From Arthrobacter sp. APC 3897 (GTDB lineage: Bacteria; Actinomycetota; Actinomycetes; Actinomycetales; Micrococcaceae): a DNA stretch of 60,508 bases. The translations under genes were made by a program, and so were the position numbers. The stretch lies in NCBI RefSeq assembly GCF_030407495.1, contig NZ_JASDDG010000032.1, positions 1 through 60,508 of the forward strand. Reading direction: 5' to 3'. Positions 24,782 to 33,599 of the stretch are shown piece after piece (position 1 is the first letter of the stretch; each line of letters starts with the position of its first letter). The notes under the pieces are model-generated. The model was not told where the DNA came from. It saw nothing but the letters and a program-made list of their open reading frames with translations, and searched no databases.

Positions 24782-25774
24782 CTAGGAACTCCGGCCGGTC
24801 CCCGGGAGGACGGTTGCCAGGAACGTCTCGGTCATAAGCCGGTGCTCCAGGTCCAGAGCCACCTCGATGACCGGTACCGGACCGGCGTCACCGTGGTGCT
24901 CGCTTTCGCCCGGCTGCAGCCGCCGGTCCACCAGTGTCTGGCCGCGGCTGTGGCCGGAGAGTTCCACCCGCACCGGGTACCGGAGCAGCTGAACCGTCTG
25001 CGGGACGGCAACGAGACAGGCAGCTCCGGCGTCGCCGATGGTCACGGGCACCGGTTCGGTTCCGCCGCTGCGGAGCCCGCTCACGGTGAGGATATCTCCG
25101 ACCAGGCGGGCGCCCTCGTCATCCGAACCGGCCAGCGGAAGGTACTGCGCCGGCTCCACAGTCGCCTGCATGAAAACGTCCAGGCCGTACATGACGGTGG
25201 GGATGCCGCTGTGGATCACGATGGCCAGGGCTTCGGGGTCATGCCAGGCATTGAACTCGGCATGCGAGGTGGCGTTGCCGATGCCGGCCGAGCCTCCCAT
25301 GAACACGATGCGGCCAAGTTTGCGGGCCGTAGCTGGATAGGCACGCAGGAACAACGCCACGTTGGTCAGCGGTCCGAGTGCCAGCAGCGTTACCGGCACC
25401 GGAGAGTCCTCAACGGTGCGGTGCAGCAGTTCGACGGCGGCCACGGCCGCGGGGGAGTGCGGACTGCGCGGAAGCCCGAGTCCGCCCAGCCCGTTGGCGC
25501 CGTGGAAGGCGTGGGCGTTCCGGGGTTCGTTGATCAGGGGCCGCTCCGCACCCCGGGCCACGGGAATGTTGCCGGCTCCGGCGGCATGCAGCACGTCCAT
25601 GGTGTTCCGGAGCACCTGGTCCACCCCGGTGTTGCCGGCTACGCAGGTTACGGCCAGGAGGTCTATGCGCGGGTCGCGGGCCAGGAACACCAGGGCCAGG
25701 GCATCGTCCAAGCCGGTGTCGACGTCGGCAATGACGGCTGTGGGGACGGCAGCGTTTTCGTGGGCGGGGTTCAT
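24782..25774 (-). CDS. Nucleoside hydrolase (IUNH family)
   Basis: A 330-residue inosine-uridine nucleoside hydrolase. The calcium-binding motif near the start is DVDTGLDDALAL (17-28), and NAWHDPEALAIV carries the C-terminal Asp of the metal site. Such enzymes cleave ribonucleosides to ribose and base for salvage or catabolism in the cytoplasm. The substrate subtype cannot be read. ATG start with GGAG upstream and a possible -10 (TAAACT, complement of 25802-25807). It is divergent from the DUF5996 gene. Confidence 0.9.
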   Translation of the reverse strand: MNPAHENAAVPTAVIADVDTGLDDALALVFLARDPRIDLLAVTCVAGNTGVDQVLRNTMDVLHAAGAGNIPVARGAERPLINEPRNAHAFHGANGLGGLGLPRSPHSPAAVAAVELLHRTVEDSPVPVTLLALGPLTNVALFLRAYPATARKLGRIVFMGGSAGIGNATSHAEFNAWHDPEALAIVIHSGIPTVMYGLDVFMQATVEPAQYLPLAGSDDEGARLVGDILTVSGLRSGGTEPVPVTIGDAGAACLVAVPQTVQLLRYPVRVELSGHSRGQTLVDRRLQPGESEHHGDAGPVPVIEVALDLEHRLMTETFLATVLPGTGRSS

Positions 25775-25916
25775 CAGGGGCTCCGTCGGGTTTGGAATTT
25801 CAGTTTAGCCAGAATCCGGGTGGCCGTTGACCGTGAAACAGGCACGTTTCACACTGGGAGGAACCCGGCGCCGCAGGTCCGGCCGCCGACTCCGCCACTG
25901 TGAGAAGGCCCTTGCC

Positions 25917-26825
25917 ATGGATCAGAGGTTTCGCAGCTACACCGACTGGCAGGACACTGCCGACACCCTGCACCTGTTCCTGCAGATGGCGGGGAAGGTG
26001 AAGCTGGAGCGCAGCTACAAACGGCCCCAGTGGGCGCATGTCCGGATGGACTGCACCGTCCAGGGCATCGGCACCGGCATCATTCCGGCCGATGCCTGTA
26101 CCTTCGAGATTTACTTCAACCTTGCCAGGCATCACGTGGACGTCCGGAACAGCCTGGGTGCGCGGGTTCGAATACCGCTGGCGGACGGGCTCAGCGTCGC
26201 GGACTTTTACGGGCAGCTCATGGGGGCGCTGGAGGCGATAGGCACTCCCACGCCAATCACCACGGCGCCGCAGGAATTCCACGATCCGGTCCCCTTTGAC
26301 CAGGACGCCAAGCATCATTCCTATGACCAGGCGGCGGTGGAACTCTTCCTGGCCAACCTGCAGTTCGCCTTCCGGTGCCTGGCCGGCTTCCTTGCCCCCA
26401 TGCGCGGGAAGGTGGATATGCCGGCGTTCTGGTTCGGCACCATGGATCTCTCCGGCAACGTCTTCAGCGGGCAGCCTGCACCCTATTCGGGGACGGACAT
26501 CATTGGCAGGAACGGCTTTGACGAGAAGTTCTTCGAAGTGGGCTTCTGGCCCGGTGACGCCAAGACCGCAGCGCCGTCGTTTTACGCCCTGCCGTATCCG
26601 TTCCTGGCGGACATCGGCACCTGCGGATCCCTGCTGGAACCGGCGGCGGCGCAGTTCCTGGCGCAGGAGAGCGAGTTTGTCCTCCGGCTGGAAGATGCCT
26701 TTGCCGGGCCCACCCCGCAAAAAGCTGTGGAGGACTTCTTCCGCTCCAGTTTCGGAATCCTGCAGCGGGTGGACCGCTGGAAGGATTTGGACTGGATTAC
26801 GGAACCGCTGACCTACGGGGGATAG
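25917..26825 (+). CDS. DUF5996 family protein
   Basis: 302 residues from ATG 25917, preceded by AGAAGG; the longer open frame upstream lacks a binding site. Conserved-looking blocks include TLHLFLQMAGKVKL, the RPQWAHV segment and FDEKFFEVGFWPGD, which match what I know of the DUF5996 family in actinobacteria. It is soluble, with no signal peptide. The reaction is unknown. It stands alone between the nucleoside hydrolase and the Ugp-type operon. Confidence 0.75.
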   Translation: MDQRFRSYTDWQDTADTLHLFLQMAGKVKLERSYKRPQWAHVRMDCTVQGIGTGIIPADACTFEIYFNLARHHVDVRNSLGARVRIPLADGLSVADFYGQLMGALEAIGTPTPITTAPQEFHDPVPFDQDAKHHSYDQAAVELFLANLQFAFRCLAGFLAPMRGKVDMPAFWFGTMDLSGNVFSGQPAPYSGTDIIGRNGFDEKFFEVGFWPGDAKTAAPSFYALPYPFLADIGTCGSLLEPAAAQFLAQESEFVLRLEDAFAGPTPQKAVEDFFRSSFGILQRVDRWKDLDWITEPLTYGG

Positions 26826-26864
26826 CGCCGCCCAAAAGAAACCAAAAGTTCATGGTCCGTATCC

Positions 26865-26894
26865 TTGCTTTCGTTTAAAGCAGGTAGGTACTGT
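26865..26894 (+). promoter_or_regulatory. Possible promoter of the Ugp-type operon (TTGCTT-N18-TACTGT)
   Basis: TTGCTT (26865-26870) and TACTGT (26889-26894) are 18 bases apart, in an AT-rich patch after the DUF5996 gene. A short inverted repeat (GCTTT..AAAGC) lies in the spacer and could be an operator. The leader to GTG 27058 would be about 155 bases. Confidence 0.35.
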
Positions 26895-27057
26895 GACGCC
26901 TGAAAGCCATTTCATCGACGGTGCTGATTTGGGCACATTCTTCTGGACGGAAAAACGCAATGAATGACTTCTGCAGAGAATTGCTGCTGCAACGCAGCTC
27001 CGGTCCCGTGCCGGATGATGCACAGGCGCCGGGGTCCATCCTTCCGGGCAAGGGAGC

Positions 27058-28014
27058 GTGAGTACCGCCGGAGCTCCGGCAGCGTCACCGGCTGCGCCTG
27101 AGACAGGGCGTTCCTCCCGGGTGCGGGCAAACCGCACCGCGGACCGGGGCAGTATCAGGGCCTGGTGGTATCTGCTGCCCGCGCTGCTGGTCTTTGCCGC
27201 ATTCCTGTTTTATCCGCTGGGACGCTCCGTATTCCTTTCCTTCCAGGGAAGCGATCTCTTTGGGCGCCCCTCGGGATTTGTTGGCCTGGACCAGTACCTG
27301 AGGTTGTTTACGGACAGCGGATTCCGGACCGTCATGCTGGTGACCCTGGGTTTCACTGTCCTCACGGTGGTCCCGTCTATTGTGCTGGCCCTTGTCATTG
27401 CCCTGCTGCTGCACCAGAAAATAAAGGCGGTGCGCGTTTTCCGCACGGCCTTTGCGCTTCCTTTCGCCTATTCAGTGGCCACTGCCTCAGTGATTTTCGG
27501 TGTCATGTTCAATCAGGCCACCGGGGTGCTCAACGGGATGCTGGCGTTCTTCGGTGTGGAGCGCGTGGGCTGGCTGACCGATCCGGCCTGGGCTTTGCTC
27601 TCCGTGTCACTGGCAACCGTGTGGATGCAGCTGGGTTACAACCTGCTGGTCCTCTCCGCCGGGCTCGGCGCCGTGTCGGAAGACATTGTTGAGGCTGCCC
27701 GGCTCGACGGTGCCCACGGATGGCGGATGCAGCGCTCCATCATCATGCCGCTGCTGACCCCGCAGCTGTTCTTCCTGCTGGTGACCGGAACCATCCACGC
27801 GCTGCAGAGCTTCGGCCAGATCCACATCCTCACCAGGGGCGGTCCGCAGGACAGCACCACCACTTTGGTGTACTCCATCTATGAGCAGGCCTTTGCGAAC
27901 AACAACTCCAACTTTGGCTACGCCTCCGCACAGGCCGTGGTGCTGCTCATCATCGTGGTGGTGGTATCCGTGGTCCAATTCGGCATCCTGGAGCGGAAGG
28001 TGTTTTACCGGTGA
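27058..28014 (+). CDS. Carbohydrate ABC transporter permease (UgpA-like)
   Basis: A 318-residue inner-membrane permease of the MalF/UgpA type with six predicted helices. The ATPase-contact EAA loop is EAARLDGAHGWRMQRSIIMP (about 218-237). GTG start with AAGGGAG upstream. It overlaps the second permease by four bases (GTGA). Together with the next two genes it forms an importer resembling the glycerol-3-phosphate / glycerophosphodiester Ugp system. No ATPase gene is present, so it probably uses a shared multi-sugar ATPase (MsiK-type) encoded elsewhere. Confidence 0.88.
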   Translation: MSTAGAPAASPAAPETGRSSRVRANRTADRGSIRAWWYLLPALLVFAAFLFYPLGRSVFLSFQGSDLFGRPSGFVGLDQYLRLFTDSGFRTVMLVTLGFTVLTVVPSIVLALVIALLLHQKIKAVRVFRTAFALPFAYSVATASVIFGVMFNQATGVLNGMLAFFGVERVGWLTDPAWALLSVSLATVWMQLGYNLLVLSAGLGAVSEDIVEAARLDGAHGWRMQRSIIMPLLTPQLFFLLVTGTIHALQSFGQIHILTRGGPQDSTTTLVYSIYEQAFANNNSNFGYASAQAVVLLIIVVVVSVVQFGILERKVFYR

Positions 28015-28934
28015 CCCGCACAGCAGTTTCCTCCGCAGCCGGAGCGGCCGCCCGCCGCGGTGCCCGAAATCCCACCCGGCCGGCAACGGCAGGCACGCCG
28101 CGGCGCGGCCGCCGTCCCCTCACCCCGGGCCGTGTCCTGACGTACCTGGCGCTCACGGCCGGCGCCGTCGTCGTGCTCTTTCCGGTCTATTTCGGCTTTG
28201 TGGGATCCTTCATGGGCCCCGGAGACATCAATTCCTATCCCGCATCGCTGTGGCCCCTTGACGGGTTCCGGGCCGAGAACTTCACCGGAGCCCTGAGCAG
28301 CATTCCGCTGGGCCGGCAGTACGTGAACTCGGTGGTCATGGCGGGCCTCATCACGCTGGGCCAGCTGGTCACCTCCCTGCTGGCCGCTTACGCGCTGGTG
28401 TTCCTCAAGGTCCGTTGGCGCTCCTTCTGGTTCGCCCTGTTCCTGTGCAGCATGATGGTGCCTTCCGAGGCCATCATCATCCCGAACTACCTGACGATGA
28501 GTTCGCTCGGACTGATCAACACCACACCCGCACTGGTGCTGCCGTTCCTGGCCCACGGGTTTGGTATCTTCCTGCTCCGCCAGGCGTTCCTGTCCTTCCC
28601 GGTGGAGCTGTGGGAGGCATCGCGGATTGACGGCGCCGGGCACTTCCGGTTCCTGATCTCCGTGCTGGTGCCGCTGTCCAAGCCGACACTGGCCGCCCTG
28701 GGCATCTGGTCCTTCCTGTCAGCCTGGAACATGTACTTCTGGCCCCTGCTGGTGACCCAGACCCCCGAGATGCAGACCATCCAGATTGGCATCACGCAGC
28801 TGCGTTCAGCGGACAACTTCAATGCCGGGCTGGTTCTTGCCGGAACCGTGCTGGCCATCATTCCCACCCTGCTGCTGGTGATTTTCGGCCAGCGATTCAT
28901 TGTCCGCGGCCTCACCGCCGGCTCGCTCAAATGA
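28011..28934 (+). CDS. Carbohydrate ABC transporter permease (UgpE-like)
   Basis: A 307-residue MalG/UgpE-type permease. After an Ala/Arg-rich N-terminus (about 45 residues) come six helices, with the EAA loop EASRIDGAGHFRFLISVLVP at about 200-219. It pairs with the upstream permease to form the heterodimeric channel. GTG start, overlapping the upstream stop. It is followed 46 bases later by the binding protein, so the order is permease, permease, binding protein. Confidence 0.88.
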   Translation: MTRTAVSSAAGAAARRGARNPTRPATAGTPRRGRRPLTPGRVLTYLALTAGAVVVLFPVYFGFVGSFMGPGDINSYPASLWPLDGFRAENFTGALSSIPLGRQYVNSVVMAGLITLGQLVTSLLAAYALVFLKVRWRSFWFALFLCSMMVPSEAIIIPNYLTMSSLGLINTTPALVLPFLAHGFGIFLLRQAFLSFPVELWEASRIDGAGHFRFLISVLVPLSKPTLAALGIWSFLSAWNMYFWPLLVTQTPEMQTIQIGITQLRSADNFNAGLVLAGTVLAIIPTLLLVIFGQRFIVRGLTAGSLK

Positions 28935-28980
28935 CCGCCCGACCATGCTCCACTGCGATACACCGATGAAGGGGAACCAC

Positions 28981-30378
28981 ATGCGCACCACACGACGACG
29001 CCGATTCCTGCCACTGGCGGCAGGAACCGCCGCCCTCGCCCTGGCCCTGTCCGCCTGCGGTTCGGAAGGCGGCGAAGCGGGCGGGGACAGCGCGGCGCCG
29101 GCAGCCGATGTCCTGGAACAGGCCGACGGCGTGACCGAGGTCAATTTCTGGCACTCCATGGACGGTACCAACGGCGAGACGCTGGACGCGCTGATCACCG
29201 ACTTCAACGATGCCAATCAGGGCAAGATTGAAGTCAAGGGTGTTTACCAGGGCGATTACGACACCACGATCACCAAGTACAAGGCTGCGGTGCAGTCCAA
29301 CAGCACCCCAACGATGGTGCAGATCTATGACATCGGCACACAGTTCATGATCGATTCCGGGGCGGTGCTGCCCACACAGGCCTTCATTGACCGGGACAAA
29401 TACGATGTGTCCGACCTGCAGCCCAATATCGCCGGCTACTACTCGATCAACGACGAGCTCTGGTCCATGCCGTTCAACACCTCCATGCCGGTGCTCTACT
29501 ACAACAAAACCCTGTTTGAGGCCGCCGGGCTGAACCCGGAAACAGCCCCGGAGACCCTGGACGAGGTAGGTGCAGCGGCGGACCAATTGTCCAAGGTGAA
29601 CGGCGGCCCGGCCGAATTCGGCTTCAATGCCGCCATTTACGGATGGCTCCTGGAACAGGAAATCGCTGCCAGCGGGGAGCTCTACTGCAGCCCGGACAAC
29701 GGCCGGTCCGGAGAGCGGGCCACGGAGTACACGCTTAACAATGATTCCGCGGTGGAGTTCGTCGACTGGTGGAAGGATCTGGTGGCCACAGGTGTTGCGG
29801 GCAACACGGGCCGGGTGACCGCTGATGCCCAGAACGCTTTCAAGAGCGGAACCATTGGAATGACGCTGGAGTCGACGGGAGCCCTGCGCGGAATGCAGAA
29901 GGCGGCAGAAGAACAGGGCTTTGAACTGGGTGTGGGGTTCTATCCCAAGATCGAGGAAAACGATTCAGGTCCGATCATTGGGGGAGCCTCACTCTGGGTT
30001 TCCGGCGAGGGGCATTCCGACGCTGAGAAGGAAGCCTCCTGGCAGTTCATGCAGTACCTGGCCGAGCCGGCAACCCAGGCCACCTGGCACACCGGCACCG
30101 GATACTTCCCGATCTCAAAGGCTGCCCTCGACGAGCCCAAGGATGTTGAATGGCGCGAGCAGTATCCGCAGTTCGATGTTGCTGTGCAGCAGCTGGAAGC
30201 CACGGAGCTGACCTCGGCAACGCAGGGCTGCTCGGCCGGATCCATGCCCCAGGCCCGCAAAGCTGCAGAGGATGCGCTGGAAGGTGCGTTGCTGGGCGGT
30301 GACAGTAAGAGCGAGCTGACCGATGCGGTCACTGAGCTGCAGCGGGAAGTCGAGAACTACAACAATTCCGTGCAGTAG
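28981..30378 (+). CDS. ABC transporter substrate-binding lipoprotein (UgpB-like)
   Basis: 465 residues from ATG 28981 (GAAGGGGAACCAC upstream); the open frame extends upstream into the permease but without a binding site. The signal peptide has twin arginines (RRRRF) and lipobox LSAC with Cys26. The mature part fits family 1 solute-binding proteins of the UgpB type: VNFWHSMDGTNGETL near the start, then WSMPFNTSMPVLYYNK. It captures the substrate outside the membrane and delivers it to the two permeases. Glycerol 3-phosphate or glycerophosphodiesters are the likely ligands from similarity and from the phosphodiesterase downstream; other sugars cannot be excluded. Confidence 0.88.
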   Translation: MRTTRRRRFLPLAAGTAALALALSACGSEGGEAGGDSAAPAADVLEQADGVTEVNFWHSMDGTNGETLDALITDFNDANQGKIEVKGVYQGDYDTTITKYKAAVQSNSTPTMVQIYDIGTQFMIDSGAVLPTQAFIDRDKYDVSDLQPNIAGYYSINDELWSMPFNTSMPVLYYNKTLFEAAGLNPETAPETLDEVGAAADQLSKVNGGPAEFGFNAAIYGWLLEQEIAASGELYCSPDNGRSGERATEYTLNNDSAVEFVDWWKDLVATGVAGNTGRVTADAQNAFKSGTIGMTLESTGALRGMQKAAEEQGFELGVGFYPKIEENDSGPIIGGASLWVSGEGHSDAEKEASWQFMQYLAEPATQATWHTGTGYFPISKAALDEPKDVEWREQYPQFDVAVQQLEATELTSATQGCSAGSMPQARKAAEDALEGALLGGDSKSELTDAVTELQREVENYNNSVQ

Positions 30379-30392
30379 TAAGGCCGCGCTAT

Positions 30393-30436
30393 AGCAGGGG
30401 TCGGTTTCCCCGGGCGGGATACCGGCCCCTGCTTCG
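30393..30436 (+). terminator. Hairpin terminator after the Ugp-type operon
   Basis: AGCAGGGG (30393-30400) pairs with CCCCTGCT (30426-30433). CGGT and ACCG inside extend the helix around a GC-rich loop, followed by TTC. It lies 15 bases after the binding-protein stop. Confidence 0.5.
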
Positions 30437-30550
30437 TATCTGCGGGTGCCTGAACACAGGGGTAATGGTGGTACCGGCGGCGATTGGCCACCGCCAGTGC
30501 CATCCTGACATACTGTTGGCAAGACCCCTGTGGAAGGTAAGCGCACCACC

Positions 30551-31006
30551 ATGACCCCCCGAAAACTTTTCACCTCCCTTGCCTTTGCGGAGGCTGTGAC
30601 GTGGACCCTGCTCATCGCCGCCCTGGTGGCCAAATACGGTTTCGACAATGAGAGCTTCACCCCCGTCGCGGGAGGCCTGCACGGCTTCGTGTTCCTGTCC
30701 TATGCAGCCGTGACCCTTTTTGTCTGGGCCAACCAGAAGTGGCCCGCACGCACCGGCATCCTGGGCGTGCTGCTCGCCGTCGTACCCTGGGCGACCATTC
30801 CGTTTGAACGCTCCGTGGACCGCCGCGGGCTCCTTGACGGCGGCTGGCGCATGGCCCCGGGCGGCGAGGAACCCGCCAACCCGGCGGACAAGGTTGCCGC
30901 CCTGGTACTGCGCCGCCCGGTGGCCGCTGCCCTGGTGGCACTGGTGCTGGTGGCCGTGGTCTTCTTCGTTCTCCTGATGCTGGGACCGCCCATCCCGAAG
31001 GGCTGA
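30551..31006 (+). CDS. DUF3817 family membrane protein
   Basis: 151 residues from ATG 30551, chosen because GGAAGGTAAG lies about 9 bases upstream (the GTG at 30530 sits within the leader). The N-terminal core fits DUF3817: a first helix containing AFAEAVTWTLLIA, then GGLHGFVFLSYAAVTLF, then ILGVLLAVVPWATIPFERSV. A fourth helix follows near the C-terminus. DUF3817 proteins are small integral membrane proteins without a known function. It is monocistronic with a strong terminator after it. Confidence 0.75.
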   Translation: MTPRKLFTSLAFAEAVTWTLLIAALVAKYGFDNESFTPVAGGLHGFVFLSYAAVTLFVWANQKWPARTGILGVLLAVVPWATIPFERSVDRRGLLDGGWRMAPGGEEPANPADKVAALVLRRPVAAALVALVLVAVVFFVLLMLGPPIPKG

Positions 31007-31036
31007 TCAAAAAACCCGGCCGGCACCAACGCCAAA

Positions 31037-31071
31037 GAGGCGGCTTTCCCTGCAGGGAAGGCCGCCTTTTT
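31037..31071 (+). terminator. Rho-independent terminator
   Basis: GGCGGC (31039-31044) and GCCGCC (31061-31066) close a long hairpin whose inner arms (TTTCCC and GGGAA) also pair around TGCA. TTTTT follows. A classic intrinsic terminator 30 bases after the DUF3817 stop. Confidence 0.9.
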
Positions 31072-31160
31072 GCTCCTCGAAGAACGGCAAGCGGCTGCCT
31101 GCAACCCGGAATACAGTGGGAGAGGATGGAACCATCAGCAACTGAGGGAGCATACGGAAA

Positions 31161-31949
31161 ATGGCGACAGGTGACGTGCACGGGCCGCTGGTGGTTGGAC
31201 ACCGCGGCAACAGCGGGCTGGCGCCGGAGAACACCGCAGTGTCCTTCGCCCAGGCGCGCGACGCAGGGGCCCGGATGGTGGAGACGGATGTCAGGCTCAG
31301 TGCTGACGGGGAGCTGTTCCTCTTCCATGACGGAACCGGCACCCGCACCACCAACGTGGCCGAGGTCTTCCCGGACCGCGCCGACGCCCCCATCACATCC
31401 TTCAGCGCCGATGAACTCCGCCGCCTGGATGCCGGCAGCCATTTCGACGGACGCTATGCCGGGGAACCGATCCTGTTCCTGGCCGACCTGCCTGCCGCCG
31501 TCGGCTTCGCCCTGGGCGTCAACCTGGAAATCAAGGCGCCGCAGGACTCACCCGGCGTGGAGGAAGCCCTTGCCGCCGCACTGGACGAACCGGACTGGAG
31601 CCGCCTGAGACGGCACAACCCCGTGACCGTCAGTTCGTTTGACCCGGCATCCGTTCGCGCCTTCGCTGTGGCAGCTCCGGGCATTCCGGCGTGGCAGCTG
31701 GTCGAGACAGTTCCGGACGCTGGCCTCCTGTCCGAGGGCGCCGGGCGGGGCGTGCAGGGCATCGTTGCGGAGCACTCCTCGCTGGACGCCTCCGGGGCTG
31801 AGGCCGTCCGCGCCGCCGGCCTGGGGCTGTGGGTTTACACGGTCAATGAGCCGTCGGAGATGTCCCGGATGACGGGGCTTGGCGTGGACGCGATCATCAC
31901 CGATTACCCGGCTGTGCTCGTGGAAAAGCTCAGCTGCAGCCCCGGATAG
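31161..31949 (+). CDS. Glycerophosphodiester phosphodiesterase
   Basis: A 262-residue GDPD-family TIM-barrel enzyme. Catalytic and metal motifs are GHRGNSGLAPENT (about 11-23), VETDVRLS (about 36-43) and LFHDGTGTRTT (about 52-62). It hydrolyses glycerophosphodiesters to glycerol 3-phosphate and an alcohol. No signal peptide, so it acts in the cytoplasm. With the Ugp-type importer 800 bases upstream it forms a logical pathway: import of glycerophosphodiesters followed by cleavage. GAGGGAG before the ATG. It is convergent with the SDR gene. Confidence 0.93.
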   Translation: MATGDVHGPLVVGHRGNSGLAPENTAVSFAQARDAGARMVETDVRLSADGELFLFHDGTGTRTTNVAEVFPDRADAPITSFSADELRRLDAGSHFDGRYAGEPILFLADLPAAVGFALGVNLEIKAPQDSPGVEEALAAALDEPDWSRLRRHNPVTVSSFDPASVRAFAVAAPGIPAWQLVETVPDAGLLSEGAGRGVQGIVAEHSSLDASGAEAVRAAGLGLWVYTVNEPSEMSRMTGLGVDAIITDYPAVLVEKLSCSPG

Positions 31950-31986
31950 ACCGGCCGGCAATGCGGGCGGAAGGGACCTGCTTCCC

Positions 31987-32841
31987 CTAGGAGTGGCGGA
32001 CTCCCTCCCCGGCCAGCACCGCCCGGTAGCCTTCCCGGTAGGTGGGATAGGCAAACGTAAACCCGGTTCCGCGCAGGCGGGCGTTGGACAGCCTGCGGTC
32101 CCCGCCCCTGCTGGATTCCGTCTCCGAAGGCTCCGGCAGATCCCGGCCCAGCTCCGCGGCCAGGAACCTCAGCACCTCGGCCAGATCCACCGGCTCGTCG
32201 TCAACGCCCACGTACAGCGGGGCGGGATCCGCCACCGCCGTGGTGAGATGCACGATGGCGGCAGCGGCGTCGTCACGGTGGATCCGGTTGGTCAGCTGCG
32301 GGGAAGCGGGCACCACGGCGGTGCCAGCGTTCACCGAGTCGATCAGCCGGGTGCGTCCCGGCCCGTAAATCCCGGACAGCCGGAGTACGACGGCGTCCGG
32401 CCGGCGTGAGTGCAGCAGCTGCTCGGCTTCGAGGATGACGGCGCCGGTGGCTGATGCCGGAGCCGCGGGCGTGTTCTCCTCCACCCAGGCGCCGCCGGCG
32501 TCGCCGTACACTGCGGTGGAGGACACAAACAGGATCCGGCGCGGGTGCACGCCGTCGCGTTCCAGGGCGTCCAGAACATTGGCGGTGCCGTCCACATAGG
32601 CGGCGCGGTACGCTTCCTCGCTGCGCCGGCCGGCAGCAACGGCAATCACGACGACGTCGGTGTCCGCGGGAATGCGCGGCAGTTCACCGCCGGAGCCGGT
32701 CAGGTCGGCGGCCCGGCCCTCGATCGGGGCGGGAATGTTCTCGGGGGAGCGGCGCCATCCGAGCACGGAAAAGCCGGCCGCGGCGAACCGCAGGCCGGCT
32801 TCCGTGCCCAGATCACCGCAGCCGGCAATCAGGACAGTCAT
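31987..32841 (-). CDS. NAD(P)-dependent SDR-type epimerase/dehydratase family protein
   Basis: A 284-residue extended-SDR-like protein. The N-terminal dinucleotide motif is IAGCGDLGTEAG (5-16). VSSTAVYGD at about 104-112 and RLSGIYGPGR at about 158-167 match the active-site and substrate regions of epimerase-like SDRs (YeeZ group), although the usual YxxxK is not obvious. The reaction cannot be named. It starts four bases after the stop of the upstream DJ-1-family gene, so the two are probably co-transcribed. Confidence 0.8.
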   Translation of the reverse strand: MTVLIAGCGDLGTEAGLRFAAAGFSVLGWRRSPENIPAPIEGRAADLTGSGGELPRIPADTDVVVIAVAAGRRSEEAYRAAYVDGTANVLDALERDGVHPRRILFVSSTAVYGDAGGAWVEENTPAAPASATGAVILEAEQLLHSRRPDAVVLRLSGIYGPGRTRLIDSVNAGTAVVPASPQLTNRIHRDDAAAAIVHLTTAVADPAPLYVGVDDEPVDLAEVLRFLAAELGRDLPEPSETESSRGGDRRLSNARLRGTGFTFAYPTYREGYRAVLAGEGVRHS

Positions 32842-32845
32842 GGTT

Positions 32846-33547
32846 CTACTCAGCCAAAGCGGAGAGCACGGCCTTGGCCACGTCCTCGCTGGACTGGGGG
32901 TTCTGACCGGAAATCAGGTTCCGGTCGCGGACCACATAGCTGGACCAGGCCGGACCGGACTCCACTTCGGCGCCCTTGTTGCGCAGCACCTCTTCGACAA
33001 ACCACGGGGTGTTTTCTCCGGTGCCGCCGCCCAGCTCTTCTTCATCCGTGAAGACGGTGAGCTTGCGGCCGGCAAAGACGAAGTCGCCGTTCTCGGTCTC
33101 GGCGCTCAGCAGTCCTGCCGGGCCGTGACAGAACGGAGCGATGATCTTTCCGTCGTTGTCAGCTGCAATGAGAATCCGTCCCAGGTCCTTGTCGAAGGCC
33201 AGGTCCGCCATGGGGCCGTGCCCGCCCGGCATGACGACGGCGTCGTACTCGCTGATGTCAGCGTCCGCGAGCACCAGCGGCGAGGAAAGCTCGGCGTCAA
33301 TGAAGGAGATGTACTGGGTGAAAGCGGCGGCCTTTTCGGGGCTGCCGGCGGACTCGGGTGCCAGGGACACCTGGTCCACGGTGGGCTTGGTGCCGCCCGG
33401 GGTGGCGATGCGGACGGTGTGTCCGGCTTCGCGCAGCACGCGGTGGGATTCCACGAGCTCTTCGGCCCAGTAGCCGGTGGGGTGCTCGCTGCCGTCCTTC
33501 ATGGTGAGGGAATCGGCTGCGGATACGACCATCAGAATGTTAGCCAT
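32846..33547 (-). CDS. DJ-1/PfpI family protein (Hsp31/glyoxalase III-like)
   Basis: 233 residues from the ATG at 33547, set by AGGAG on the minus strand; the frame extends further upstream but through the end of the neighbouring gene. The nucleophilic cysteine elbow is PFCHGPAGL (Cys about 138, His next to it), and VVMPGGHGPMADL gives the conserved glycine loop. GHTVRIATPGG resembles the Hsp31/HchA-type branch, whose members act as glutathione-independent glyoxalases or deglycases. It is a cytoplasmic stress-response protein by family. It sits between an aldo-keto reductase and an SDR gene, so all three may deal with reactive carbonyls. Confidence 0.88.
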   Translation of the reverse strand: MANILMVVSAADSLTMKDGSEHPTGYWAEELVESHRVLREAGHTVRIATPGGTKPTVDQVSLAPESAGSPEKAAAFTQYISFIDAELSSPLVLADADISEYDAVVMPGGHGPMADLAFDKDLGRILIAADNDGKIIAPFCHGPAGLLSAETENGDFVFAGRKLTVFTDEEELGGGTGENTPWFVEEVLRNKGAEVESGPAWSSYVVRDRNLISGQNPQSSEDVAKAVLSALAE

Positions 33548-33599
33548 GCGATGTGGCTCCTTTGCTTGGCGGGAATGCGGAACAGTGGGGGGAAGAACG

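Noticed and set aside
26893-26967. Small frame (24 codons) in the leader of the Ugp-type operon
   Set aside because: No ribosome binding site and no recognisable content. It may simply be an untranslated leader.
27000-27030. TTGC..GCAA inverted repeat near 26981-26992 as a LacI-type operator
   Set aside because: Arms are only four bases and no LacI-family gene is nearby.
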